Part shown: one piece after another, positions 7,242-15,250 of the stretch | Position numbering within the stretch: the stretch's first letter is position 1 | How the letters are laid out: each line of letters starts with the position of its first letter | DNA from: Legionella sp. | GTDB lineage: Bacteria > Pseudomonadota > Gammaproteobacteria > Legionellales > Legionellaceae | NCBI GenBank assembly: GCA_030680075.1 | Contig: JAUXWR010000131.1 | Coordinates: 186,001-250,000, forward strand | DNA: 64,000 nt | Reading direction: 5' to 3' | Program-made: the position numbers and the translations under genes | Notes under the pieces: model-generated | Seen by the model: only the letters and a program-made list of their open reading frames with translations | Databases searched by the model: none | Told to the model about the DNA's origin: nothing

Positions 7242-7919
7242 ATGATTAAATTTCATGCGGTAAAGGTAAGCAGTGGAACCATAGAAGCGCTTAAATGGTT
7301 AGGGTTAATAACCATGACTATCGATCATATTAATCGAATTTTTTTAAACATGACGTATGATTCCCTCTATTCAATTGGGCGATTAGCCTTGCCGTTATTT
7401 GCGTTTGTGTTTGCCTATAACCTTGCTCAAAATGAAGGCGTTTCTTCAGTATATTTTAAGTACTTTAAGCGGTTCATTTTCTTTGGTCTATTAGCCACGC
7501 CAGGCTATATTGCCATGAGAAAATTTGAAGGCTTGTTTCCTTTAAATATTATGTTCACGCTCTTAGCCGCGGCTCTTACTATTTATTTTTATGATAAAGA
7601 AGACCCAAATCTGCCCATGGCCGTTTTTTGCGGCCTTATTGGCGGGATGTTAGTGGAGTTTAACTGGGCAGGAGTCGTTCTGTGTGTGGGCTTTTGGCTC
7701 TATTGTAAAAAACCGACATTCGCGGCGATGCTCATGCTATTAGCAGGTTACACGCTTCTTTATTACTCCAATGAGAATAATTGGGGCTTGGCCTCTTTGC
7801 CAATAATCAGTTTATTAATACCTTTTGATTTAAAAATTCCTCGTTTGCGCTTTTTATTTTGGATTTACTATCCCGCGCATTTAAGTTTGTTTGTAGTAAT
7901 CAAACGCCTGATTGGATGA
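7242..7919 (+). CDS. TraX family membrane protein
   Basis: A 225-residue integral membrane protein with about seven hydrophobic segments. The opening LKWLGLITMTIDHINRIF and IGRLALPLFAFVFAYNLA are characteristic of TraX, the family named for the F-pilin N-acetylase and related to membrane acyltransferases; chromosomal homologues mostly lack a known substrate. No conjugation genes are nearby, so a role in pilin modification is not supported here, and acylation of another cell-surface molecule is possible. A compact hairpin follows the stop. Confidence 0.82.
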   Translation: MIKFHAVKVSSGTIEALKWLGLITMTIDHINRIFLNMTYDSLYSIGRLALPLFAFVFAYNLAQNEGVSSVYFKYFKRFIFFGLLATPGYIAMRKFEGLFPLNIMFTLLAAALTIYFYDKEDPNLPMAVFCGLIGGMLVEFNWAGVVLCVGFWLYCKKPTFAAMLMLLAGYTLLYYSNENNWGLASLPIISLLIPFDLKIPRLRFLFWIYYPAHLSLFVVIKRLIG

Positions 7920-7920
7920 A

Positions 7921-7940
7921 TGAGCGCATTAACGCGCTCA
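7921..7940. terminator. Hairpin terminator shared by traX-like and fdh genes
   Basis: TGAGCGC (7921-7927) pairs with GCGCTCA (7934-7940) around a 6-nt loop and is followed on the + strand by AATTTTAG. It lies between two convergent stops only 25 nt apart, so it probably works in both directions. Confidence 0.6.
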
Positions 7941-7944
7941 AATT

Positions 7945-9123
7945 TTAGTCTACGCCCACCGTAACCTTGCCAGCACTGTAAGAATGAGCGCCAACGCCTG
8001 CCAGTTTCCCGTGATCCACGATTAAATATTCGTCGCGAATAGGGCGATTTGCAAACCAGCATTCCAGTATTTCTCGTGTGCCGGCGGCGTAGCGCGCCTG
8101 TGCTGATAGAGATGTACCTGAGATATGAGGGGTCATGCCATGGTGAAGCATGGTGCGCCAGGGGTGATTTTCCGGGGCGGGTTGCGGAAACCATACATCA
8201 CCTGCATACCCTGCAATATGCCCACTATTACAGGCGCGTGCTATCGCATCCCTGTCGCAAATTTTACCGCGAGCGGTATTGATAAGGTAGGCGCCTTTTT
8301 TCATCTTGCTAATTAAGTTGTCATTGAATAAATGCTCTGTTTCAGGGTGTAAAGGAACATTAATGGTGACAATATCGCAAAAGGGCAGCATGGATTCGAC
8401 CGAGGGGTGATAAACAAGGCCTAATTCCCGTTCAACAGATTCCGGCAGACGATGGCGATCGGTATAATGGAGCTTCACATCGAAGGCTTTTAAACGTTTC
8501 ATCACTGCAAGTCCAATACGGCCTGCGCCAAGCGAGCCCACTACCATGCCTTCGATATCATAGGAGCGCTCGGCACAATCTGCAATATTCCAGCCGCCGT
8601 TCACGGCCCACTGATGAGATGGAATATAATTACGTACAAGAGTGAGGGCGACCATAACCACATGTTCTGCCACACTGATACTGTTTGAATAAGTCACCTC
8701 TGCAACCGTTACACCTTTCTGAATGGCCGTTTGCAAATCTACGTGATCAGAGCCAATCCCGGCCGTAATGGCTAATTTTAATTTCTTAGCGCGGCTCATG
8801 CGCTCAGCGTTGAGGTATGCGGGCCAAAAGGGCTGAGAAATAACAATGTCAGCATCGGGCAGCTCCCTGTCGAAGACTGAATGAGGCCCTTCTTTATCAG
8901 CGGTTACAATCAGTGTATGACCCGCGTCTTCAAGAAATTTGCGCAAGCCCAATTCCCCGGAAACACTTCCTAATAATTGACCAGGCTTAAAATCAATATG
9001 CTCAGGAGTGGGTAATGTTTTCCCACCAGGATAGTGATTTATTTGAGGAATAGTGTCACGAGCATAGGTTTTAGGGTAGCCTGAAGTCGGATCATCGTAA
9101 AGAACGCAAAGGACTTTTGCCAT
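7945..9123 (-). CDS. fdh: NAD-dependent formate dehydrogenase
   Basis: A 392-residue D-2-hydroxyacid-dehydrogenase-fold enzyme that oxidises formate to CO2 with NAD+. The N-terminus (MAKVLCVLYDDP, PKTYARDTIPQI) and overall length match plant/methylotroph-type FDH. Other signals are GSDHVDL, a Rossmann motif (VGSLGAGRIGLAVMKRLK), the catalytic-Arg segment INTARGKICDRDA, and TPHISGTSLSAQARY with the catalytic His. The start is placed at the ATG at 9123 because GGAGAG sits just upstream and families begin here; a longer frame to 9153 adds ten unlikely residues. It is transcribed alone. It may supply NADH or remove formate produced by other reactions. Confidence 0.92.
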   Translation of the reverse strand: MAKVLCVLYDDPTSGYPKTYARDTIPQINHYPGGKTLPTPEHIDFKPGQLLGSVSGELGLRKFLEDAGHTLIVTADKEGPHSVFDRELPDADIVISQPFWPAYLNAERMSRAKKLKLAITAGIGSDHVDLQTAIQKGVTVAEVTYSNSISVAEHVVMVALTLVRNYIPSHQWAVNGGWNIADCAERSYDIEGMVVGSLGAGRIGLAVMKRLKAFDVKLHYTDRHRLPESVERELGLVYHPSVESMLPFCDIVTINVPLHPETEHLFNDNLISKMKKGAYLINTARGKICDRDAIARACNSGHIAGYAGDVWFPQPAPENHPWRTMLHHGMTPHISGTSLSAQARYAAGTREILECWFANRPIRDEYLIVDHGKLAGVGAHSYSAGKVTVGVD

Positions 9124-9329
9124 ATATCTCTCCATGAAATACGAAACATTCAATGCTATTTGAATTAAGTTTTTGGGTCAAATGAATTAAAGATGATATA
9201 AATTTCTTTTTTTTATCCAGATGACTGGGAAGTTTTTCAAAAAGAGATAATAATAAGTTTCAATTTTTTATAAGCAGATGATTATACCAATAGTTCAATT
9301 GCTATTTAATCGATAAACAAGGAAGAAAA

Positions 9330-10187
9330 ATGAAGGGATTGGTTATATTAACAATGATGTTGCTGGGAGGATTGGGATACGCAGGGCCAGGCCCAGGTCC
9401 CTTATTCACAACGGCTATAACGCCCACCAGTATTACAATCACTCCCACCGCTCGCCACTATTATCCCAGTATGGGGATCAGAATAACCACGCCTGGCGTC
9501 ACCGTCGGTGGTTGTGTGCCGTATAGCAATGGCTATTGCCTTTTTGATGCGAGCAATACAGCGCCAAGAACATTGACCTTGACAGGCTCACCCGGCGCTC
9601 TACAGGGCATCATCTGTTTAAATGGACAAGCGGAGCTTTCTTGCCAACGTTTTGGTCAAAGCAGCATGGGTACGTGTCAAACGGGATCCACTGGTGCGTG
9701 CGGCGTGTTTGTCAGATCGGCTGTTCAAAACGGTGCGATGGGTGGGCTTGCAGGTGCGAATGCTCTTTGTCAAGCAACAGCGACTGCAAACAGTTTCCCT
9801 GGTGTTTGGAGAGCGTGGTTAAGTACCCTTACTGTAAATGCGAGGACTAATATTCTCTACAATAGTTCCATTAATTATGTTCGAGCCACCAATGCTGGAA
9901 CGGTAGTGGCGCCTCCCGGGACATTATTATCAGGTTCCCTTACCAACGCGCCTTTAACGGAAACAGCGGGCGTTCCTGCTCCGAATGAAATATATACCGG
10001 CACGTTAATAGATGGCACGAGCAGCGCCATGAATACCAGCGCTAATTGTAGTTCATGGACAACAGCTCTTGCTGGTTTTAGTGCGACATATGGGGTCTCT
10101 ACTACTTTCAGCTCAGATTGGACTCAGGCTGGTACTGTTGGTTGTGGAGGGTTACTTCACCTTTATTGTTTTGAGGTTCCAAGTTAA
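9330..10187 (+). CDS. Secreted DUF1554-like paralog 1 of 6
   Basis: A 285-residue exported protein. It has a signal peptide (MKGLVILTMMLLGGLGYA), a mature start at GPGPGPLF, an N-terminal block of about 90 residues shared by all six paralogs (TITPTARHYYPSMGIRITTPG, here split as ITPTARHYYPSMG and ITTPGVTVGGC), and a C-terminal domain. The latter has CGVFVRS, GGLAGANALCQATATA, WRAWLST, ILYNSS..YVRA, APPGTLLSG, LTETAG, YTGTL and a final LHLYCFEVPS. This series matches the DUF1554 pattern, a C-type-lectin/endostatin-like fold whose biological role is unclear. Conserved cysteines suggest disulfides in the periplasm or outside the cell. AAGGAAG precedes the ATG. Confidence 0.75.
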   Translation: MKGLVILTMMLLGGLGYAGPGPGPLFTTAITPTSITITPTARHYYPSMGIRITTPGVTVGGCVPYSNGYCLFDASNTAPRTLTLTGSPGALQGIICLNGQAELSCQRFGQSSMGTCQTGSTGACGVFVRSAVQNGAMGGLAGANALCQATATANSFPGVWRAWLSTLTVNARTNILYNSSINYVRATNAGTVVAPPGTLLSGSLTNAPLTETAGVPAPNEIYTGTLIDGTSSAMNTSANCSSWTTALAGFSATYGVSTTFSSDWTQAGTVGCGGLLHLYCFEVPS

Positions 10188-10210
10188 GAAGCTCGCTTCT
10201 TAACGTTTTG
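10183..10210 (+). terminator. Terminator overlapping the stop of paralog 1
   Basis: GTTAAGAAG (10183-10191) and CTTCTTAAC (10196-10204) form a 9-bp stem with a CTCG loop, followed by GTTTTG. The TAA stop lies inside the first arm. A second 8-bp hairpin follows at 10243-10270 (CAGGTCTC/GAGACCTG). Confidence 0.65.
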
Positions 10211-10316
10211 CTTTGAAACAACCGGGAAGTACGGCCTTTATACAGGTCTCGCGATAAAATATGAGACCTGGAGAGGGCATTTATTTATTACAGGCTAAAT
10301 GGCCAGGGAAAATCAA

Positions 10317-11165
10317 ATGAAAAAAATATTGGCTGTAGTTACAATGATGTTAATGGTGGGAATAGGGTATGCGGGCCCTGGCCCGGGTCCTCTATTCTCA
10401 ACGGATATAACACCGAATAGTATCACAATCACCCCGACAGCCCAGCATTATTACCCGAGCATGGGAATCAGAATAACCACGCCTGGCGTCACTGTCGGGG
10501 GGTGTATTCCGCATAGCAATGGCTATTGCCTTTTTGATGCCAGTAATACCGCGCCGAGAACCTTAACGCTGACAGGCTCGCCAGGTTCTGTACAGGGCAT
10601 TATTTGTTTAAATGGGCAAGCTGAACTTTCTTGCCAACGTTTTAGTCAAAACAGTATGGGTACTTGTCAAACAGGATCTCCGAGTCGCTGCGGGGTGTTT
10701 GTCAGATCGGCTGTTCAAAACGGTGCGATGGGGGGGCTTACAGGTGCTAATGCTCTTTGTCAGGCAACGGCAACTGCAAATACTTTCCCCGGGGTTTGGA
10801 GAGCTTGGCTCAGTACTAACACGGTGAATGCGAGTACTAATATTCTTTACAATAGTTCCGTTAGCTATGTTCGCGCCACGGACATTTCCACGGTCGTAGC
10901 ACCTCCGGGTACATTATTATCGGGTTCACTTACGGCCGCACCTTTAACGGAAACTGCAGGGGTTCCTGTTCCGAATCAGATGTTTACCGGTACGTTATTC
11001 AATGGCACGAATAGCGGTATTAATTGTATATCATGGACGTCCTCTGCTGGTGGTGTTACTGGAACGTATGGGGTTTCAGTAAGTGGATCTATAGATTGGA
11101 CTCAAAATTTTACGATTGGTTGTGGTAGCTTGATTCATCTTTATTGTTTTGAGGTGCCAACTTAA
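10317..11165 (+). CDS. Secreted DUF1554-like paralog 2 of 6
   Basis: A 282-residue close copy of paralog 1, with the strongest similarity through residues 25-200. The signal peptide is MKKILAVVTMMLMVGIGYA. The start is set at 10317 because it gives this signal peptide and has an AGGGAA-type site; an in-frame ATG at 10299 would add six residues before it. It keeps all the DUF1554-like blocks (GGLTGANALCQ, WRAWLST, LIHLYCFEVPT). The last 60 residues (loop sequences around YGVSVSGSIDW) diverge more than the rest, which points to a variable, possibly ligand-facing surface. It is separated from paralog 1 by hairpins, so each copy may be its own transcript. Confidence 0.75.
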   Translation: MKKILAVVTMMLMVGIGYAGPGPGPLFSTDITPNSITITPTAQHYYPSMGIRITTPGVTVGGCIPHSNGYCLFDASNTAPRTLTLTGSPGSVQGIICLNGQAELSCQRFSQNSMGTCQTGSPSRCGVFVRSAVQNGAMGGLTGANALCQATATANTFPGVWRAWLSTNTVNASTNILYNSSVSYVRATDISTVVAPPGTLLSGSLTAAPLTETAGVPVPNQMFTGTLFNGTNSGINCISWTSSAGGVTGTYGVSVSGSIDWTQNFTIGCGSLIHLYCFEVPT

Positions 11166-11203
11166 AAAGCTCCCCCTCTTAAAGCGTTGCTTCTTTGGAC
11201 GCG

Positions 11204-11238
11204 TTGCCGACGTCTCCCTAAATTGCGGACGTCGGCAA
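11204..11238 (+). terminator. 11-bp inverted repeat between paralogs 2 and 3
   Basis: TTGCCGACGTC (11204-11214) pairs perfectly with GACGTCGGCAA (11228-11238) around a 13-nt loop. It is GC-rich and lies between paralog 2 and the ribosome site of paralog 3. No U-run follows, so it may be a repeat remnant and not a working terminator. Confidence 0.5.
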
Positions 11239-11267
11239 ACCTTCCCACTGAGAATCAAGGAAAATTA

Positions 11268-12110
11268 ATGAAAAGATTAGCTATCGTTATAATGATGTTA
11301 CTGGGTGGGTTGGTGTTTGCAACTCCGGGTCCTGGGCCTTTATTCGGTACGGTTATCACTCAGAGCACTATTACTATCACCCCTACAGCTCGGCATTATT
11401 ACCCTGCCATGGGTATTAAAATTACCACCCCTGGCGTGACGGTTGGGGGATGTACTCCTCATAGCAATGGCTATTGTCTTTTTAGTGCGAGCAACACGAC
11501 CCCCAAAACGTTAACCCTCTCAGGTTTGCCACGTTCTTTAAAGGGCATTATCTGTTTAAATGGGCAAGGGGTGCTTTCTTGCCAACGTTTTGGCCAGGAT
11601 TATATCGCGGCTTGTCGAACAGGCGTCAATGGTGAATGTGGTGTGTTTATCAGATCGACGGCTGTAAGCGGCGCTTTCGCGGGGATTACAGCCGGAAATG
11701 GTCGTTGTCAGGCAACTGCTACAGTAAATGGTTTCCCCGGTGTTTGGAAAGCGTGGATAAGTACTACCACAGTGAATGCTATTACGAATATTCTCTATAA
11801 TGATTCACTTACCTACGTACGTGCTACAAGCCCTGCTACAATTATTGCTCTTCCCGGGGAGTTACTGGGTACCCATTCCTCATTTCCTTTAACCGAAACG
11901 GGAGGCCCCCCTGTTCCCAGTCAAATTTATACGGGTACGCTATCAACCGGCACGAACAGTGGATTAAATTGTAATTCATGGACAACCGCCGCTCCAGCTA
12001 TTACGGCGACATTCGGTCTCTATAATGCTTTGGATCAGAACTGGACGAACAGTGGTTCAATTAGTTGCAGTAATATGCTGCACCTTTATTGCTTTGAAGC
12101 ACCCTCCTAA
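11268..12110 (+). CDS. Secreted DUF1554-like paralog 3 of 6
   Basis: A 280-residue paralog and the most divergent of the first three: KGIICLNGQGVLSCQRF is kept, but the middle reads GAFAGITAGNGRCQATATV and the C-terminal loops are distinct (ITATFGLYNALDQNW). The signal peptide is MKRLAIVIMMLLGGLVFA and the mature protein begins TPGPGPLF. The start at 11268 is preceded by CAAGGAAAA; a longer frame from 11187 runs through the spacer hairpin and lacks a signal peptide, so it is rejected. Function is as for the other copies: exported, disulfide-bearing, unknown ligand. Confidence 0.75.
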   Translation: MKRLAIVIMMLLGGLVFATPGPGPLFGTVITQSTITITPTARHYYPAMGIKITTPGVTVGGCTPHSNGYCLFSASNTTPKTLTLSGLPRSLKGIICLNGQGVLSCQRFGQDYIAACRTGVNGECGVFIRSTAVSGAFAGITAGNGRCQATATVNGFPGVWKAWISTTTVNAITNILYNDSLTYVRATSPATIIALPGELLGTHSSFPLTETGGPPVPSQIYTGTLSTGTNSGLNCNSWTTAAPAITATFGLYNALDQNWTNSGSISCSNMLHLYCFEAPS

Positions 12111-12185
12111 TACAACTGTCTACCAAGAGGTAAGTTGTAGCCGTTACGAGTTTACTTTTATTGTATTAAAAACCAAGGATGAACA

Positions 12186-13031
12186 ATGAAAAAAGGATTA
12201 GCTATCTTAATAAGTGTGTTGCTGGGAGGATTTACGTACGCAGATCCAGGTCCAGGTCCTTTATTTACGACCGCTATAACGCCGAGCAGTATAACGATTA
12301 CTCCAACAGCCCGACATTATTATCCTAGCATGGGAATTAAAATAACAACGCCCGGTGTCAGCGTCGGGGGCTGTATTCCACATAGTAATGGTTATTGTCT
12401 TTTTGATGCCAGCAATACGGCGCCGAGAACGCTAACCCTGACAGGGGCGCCAACTTCTTTACAGGGTATTATATGTTTAGAAGGGCAGGCGATACTTTCT
12501 TGCCAGCGTTTTGGTCAAAGTAGTATTGCTGCCTGCCAGGCAGGGGGATTTTGTGGGGCGTTTGTTACGTCAACCACTTCTAACGGTAATTTAGGAGGAC
12601 TCTCAGGTGGAAATACTATTTGCCAAACAAGAGCCACCGCTGTTGGTTTAACGGGAGTATGGAGAGCATGGTTAAGTACTACTACCGTCACTGCCGTAAC
12701 CAATATCCTTTACAATAGTACGGTAACTTACGTTCGATCCAGTCAAACTGGAACTGTTATAGCTCCTCCCGGAACATTACTCTCAGGTTCAATTGCGACA
12801 ACTTTTTTAACGGAGGATGGTTTTACTCCTGCCGGAGTTGGCGAAGTTTACACAGGTACCCAGCAAAATGGCACGCCTGCCGTTAATACTTGTGCTGATT
12901 GGACATCAAATGGTGGAGTGATTGGTGGGCAGTTTGGCGTCACTACCAGCACAAATGCTTCCTGGACTGCAAGTAACATAGGCGGTTGTAATGTCTTGCG
13001 GCGTCTTTATTGTTTTCAAGCGCCAGTATAA
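12186..13031 (+). CDS. Secreted DUF1554-like paralog 4 of 6
   Basis: A 281-residue paralog beginning a second subgroup (copies 4-6). In this subgroup the middle reads CGAFVTSTTSNGNLGG, the wall of the domain has YVRSSQTGTVIAPPG, and the end is RRLYCFQAPV instead of HLYCFEVP. The signal peptide is MKKGLAILISVLLGGFTYA, and it has an extra GP (ADPGPGPLF) before the shared N-terminal block. It is followed by a 220-nt spacer carrying a 30-bp inverted repeat. Copies 4-6 look like the younger expansion because their coding sequences and spacers are nearly the same. Confidence 0.75.
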   Translation: MKKGLAILISVLLGGFTYADPGPGPLFTTAITPSSITITPTARHYYPSMGIKITTPGVSVGGCIPHSNGYCLFDASNTAPRTLTLTGAPTSLQGIICLEGQAILSCQRFGQSSIAACQAGGFCGAFVTSTTSNGNLGGLSGGNTICQTRATAVGLTGVWRAWLSTTTVTAVTNILYNSTVTYVRSSQTGTVIAPPGTLLSGSIATTFLTEDGFTPAGVGEVYTGTQQNGTPAVNTCADWTSNGGVIGGQFGVTTSTNASWTASNIGGCNVLRRLYCFQAPV

Positions 13032-13251
13032 ATTGTCGTCTTGGCTTCTGTAACTTCAATCCTGGCATGGGTTGTAGCCCGTATTAGCGCAGCGTAATAC
13101 GGGACATCCGAACCCCGTATTACGCTGCGCTAATACGGGCTACATTCTACGTAAAAAGTTAGTTAGGTACGTTTTCAGGATTTCATTTAAGGGCTAGCAA
13201 AGACGGGCAAAGTATATATCTAGTACACAGTACTAAAAATCAAGGAAAACA
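13032..13251. repeat. Spacer A, duplicated at 14098-14353
   Basis: The spacer after paralog 4 (from AATTGTCGTCTTGG to AGTACTAAAAAT) is repeated almost base for base after paralog 5. The main difference is the number of palindromic units inside. This marks the boundary of a tandem gene duplication. Confidence 0.85.
13074..13143. repeat. Nested palindrome: 30-bp perfect inverted repeat
   Basis: Arms 13074-13103 and 13114-13143 are perfect reverse complements with a 10-nt loop. Each arm is itself a hairpin unit (CCCGTATTA, 8-nt loop GCGCAGCG, TAATACGGG) preceded by GTAG. Two REP-like units therefore face each other, giving a possible 30-bp cruciform after paralog 4. Confidence 0.85.
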
Positions 13252-14097
13252 ATGAAAAAAGGCTTAGCGATACTAACCATGGTATTACTGGGAGGGCTTA
13301 CATATGCCGGCCCAGGCCCCTTATTCACCACGGCAATTACGCCGAGCAGTATTACCATCACGCCCACCGCGCGACATTATTATCCGAGCATGGGAATTAA
13401 AATAACAACCCCCGGTGTCACTGTCGGGGGTTGTGTTCCTCATAGCAATGGCTATTGCCTTTTTGATGCCAGCAATACAGCGCCGAGAACGCTAACGCTG
13501 ACAGGGGCGCCAACTTCTTTACAGGGCATTATATGTTTAGAAGGGCAGGCGATACTTTCTTGTCAGCGTTTTGGTCAGGATAGTATTGCTTCCTGCCAGG
13601 CAGGAGGGAGTTGCGGAGCGTTTGTTACGTCGACGTTTTCCACGGGTTTAATGGGTGGCCTTGCAGGTGCAAACGCTATTTGTCAAACAAGAGCTGACTC
13701 CGTTGGCTTGACGGGAGTTTGGAATGCGTGGCTAAGTACGGCCACCGTCAATGCCAGCACTAATATCCTTTACAGTAGTTCTGTAACCTACGTTCGGTCC
13801 AGTCAAACCAGTATGATTATAGCCCCTGCAGGGACACTACTCTCAGGGTCGATTGCGACAACTTTTTTAACTGAAACGGGTAGTGTTCCTGCGGCACCTA
13901 ACGAAGAAGTTTATACCGGCACTCTGCAAAATGGCACAAACAGCGCCGGTAATAATTGTAGTAACTGGACATCTGCCGGTGGGGCTATAGCTGCTCAGAT
14001 TGGTACCACTGCGAATACAAATGCCACCTGGACTGAGAGGAGTATAAGTGGTTGTAATTTTCTGCGACGCATTTATTGTTTTCAAGCGCCAGTATAA
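13252..14097 (+). CDS. Secreted DUF1554-like paralog 5 of 6
   Basis: A 281-residue member of the 4-6 subgroup. The signal peptide is MKKGLAILTMVLLGGLTYA and the mature start is GPGPLF (one GP shorter than copies 1-4). Its N-terminal 110 residues are almost identical to copy 4, including the unusual LEGQAILSCQRFGQ. It keeps GGLAGANAICQTRADSVGL, WNAWLST, TETGS, YTGTLQNGTNS and RRIYCFQAPV. The nucleotides before its start (AGTACACAGTACT then AAGGAAAAC) recur before copy 6, and the sequence after its stop matches that after copy 4, so a gene-plus-spacer unit has been duplicated. Confidence 0.75.
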   Translation: MKKGLAILTMVLLGGLTYAGPGPLFTTAITPSSITITPTARHYYPSMGIKITTPGVTVGGCVPHSNGYCLFDASNTAPRTLTLTGAPTSLQGIICLEGQAILSCQRFGQDSIASCQAGGSCGAFVTSTFSTGLMGGLAGANAICQTRADSVGLTGVWNAWLSTATVNASTNILYSSSVTYVRSSQTSMIIAPAGTLLSGSIATTFLTETGSVPAAPNEEVYTGTLQNGTNSAGNNCSNWTSAGGAIAAQIGTTANTNATWTERSISGCNFLRRIYCFQAPV

Positions 14098-14353
14098 ATT
14101 GTCGTCTTGGCTTCTGTAACTTCAATCCTGGCATGGGTTGTAGCCCGTATTAGCGCAGCGTAATACGGGGTTCGGATGTCCCGTATTAGTGCAGCGTAAT
14201 ACGGGGTTCGGATGTCCCGTATTACGCTGCGCTAATACGGGCTACATTCTACGTAAAAAGTTAGTTAGGTACGTTTTCAGGATTTCATTTAAGGGCTAGC
14301 AAAGACGGGCAAAGTATATATATAGTACACAGTACTAAAAATTAAGGAAAACA
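14098..14353. repeat. Spacer B, copy of 13032-13251
   Basis: This is the second copy of the spacer, longer by one 36-nt palindromic unit plus linker. Outer flanks (TTCTACGTAAAAAGTTAG, GGGCTAGCAAAGACGGG) are the same in both. Confidence 0.85.
14140..14245. repeat. Three-unit nested palindrome after paralog 5
   Basis: Three copies of the CCCGTATTA-loop-TAATACGGG unit, two direct and one inverted, are joined by 10-nt GTTCGGATGT linkers. Units one and two read the same way, with one base change (GTGCAGCG loop), and unit three is inverted. The flanks are the same as at 13074-13143, where only two units are present and the linker is in the opposite sense. Unit gain plus linker inversion since the duplication is the simplest reading. 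Confidence 0.85.
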
Positions 14354-15193
14354 ATGAAAAAAGGATTAGCGATACTAACCATGGTATTACTGGGAGGGCT
14401 GACGTATGCTGGCCCCGGCCCTTTGTTCACCACGGCTATAACGGCGAGCAGTATAACTATTACCCCAACAGCGCGACATTATTATCCGAGCATGGGAATT
14501 AAAATAACAACGCCCGGTGTCACTGTCGGGGGTTGTGTCCCGTATAGTAATGGTTATTGTCTTTTTGATGCCAGCAATACGGCGCCAAGAACGTTGACTC
14601 TGACAGGCTCGGTAGGTCCTTTGCAGGGCATTATATGCCTGAATGGGCAAGCTGAACTTTCATGTCAGCGTTTTAGTCGAGAGACTATTGCTACCTGCCA
14701 GGTAGGAGGTGTTTGCGGGGCATTTGTGACCTCAACCTCTTCAGATGGTAATTTGGGCGGTCTAACCGGTGGAAATGCTATTTGTCAGACAAGAGCCGAC
14801 TCAGTTGGTTTGACGGGCGTTTGGAGAGCTTGGCTAAGTACGGCTGTCGTCAATGCCAGCACCAATATCCTATACGATAGTTCTATAACGTACGTTCGGT
14901 CTAGCCAAACTAGTACCGTTATAGCCCCTCCCGGGACATTACTTTCAGGGACACTTGCGACAACATTTTTCACTGAAACGGGTGTTGCTCCTCCCGGGGG
15001 TGTCGAAGTTCATACTGGTACACTGCAAAATGGTACGAACGCCGGTAATAATTGTATTAACTGGACATCTGGCGTTGCAGCAAATGCGGGGCTGGTTGGT
15101 AAAACTACGGAGACAAATGCCGGCTGGACTAATACCGGTTTAAGCGCCTGTGATTTTCCTGCACGCCTTTATTGTTTTCAAGTGCCAATTTAA
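14354..15193 (+). CDS. Secreted DUF1554-like paralog 6 of 6
   Basis: A 279-residue last member of the array. The signal peptide is identical to that of copy 5 (MKKGLAILTMVLLGGLTYA). The N-terminal block has LNGQAELSCQRF as in copies 1-2, while the C-terminal part is of the 4-6 type (CGAFVTSTSSDGNLGG, TRADSVGLTGVWRAWLST). This mosaic suggests gene conversion between subgroups. The final residues are ARLYCFQVPI. A short GC hairpin separates it from the convergent desaturase gene. Confidence 0.75.
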   Translation: MKKGLAILTMVLLGGLTYAGPGPLFTTAITASSITITPTARHYYPSMGIKITTPGVTVGGCVPYSNGYCLFDASNTAPRTLTLTGSVGPLQGIICLNGQAELSCQRFSRETIATCQVGGVCGAFVTSTSSDGNLGGLTGGNAICQTRADSVGLTGVWRAWLSTAVVNASTNILYDSSITYVRSSQTSTVIAPPGTLLSGTLATTFFTETGVAPPGGVEVHTGTLQNGTNAGNNCINWTSGVAANAGLVGKTTETNAGWTNTGLSACDFPARLYCFQVPI

Positions 15194-15214
15194 TTACTGG
15201 GAATAAGACTCAAC

Positions 15215-15237
15215 GGCCACAGGACAGATCTGTGGCC
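15215..15237. terminator. Hairpin between paralog 6 and desaturase
   Basis: GGCCACAG (15215-15222) and CTGTGGCC (15230-15237) form an 8-bp stem with a 7-nt loop between two convergent stops. No U-run is adjacent, so a bidirectional terminator is likely by position only. Confidence 0.5.
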
Positions 15238-15250
15238 AACGCTGTTAAAT

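Noticed and set aside
7242..7919. Evidence for a conjugative element from the TraX-like gene
   Set aside because: No tra, mob or integrase genes are nearby, and TraX homologues are common on chromosomes.
9622..9850. Alternate-frame ORFs inside the DUF1554-like genes
   Set aside because: They recur at the same place in each paralog simply because the paralogs are similar; none has a start site.
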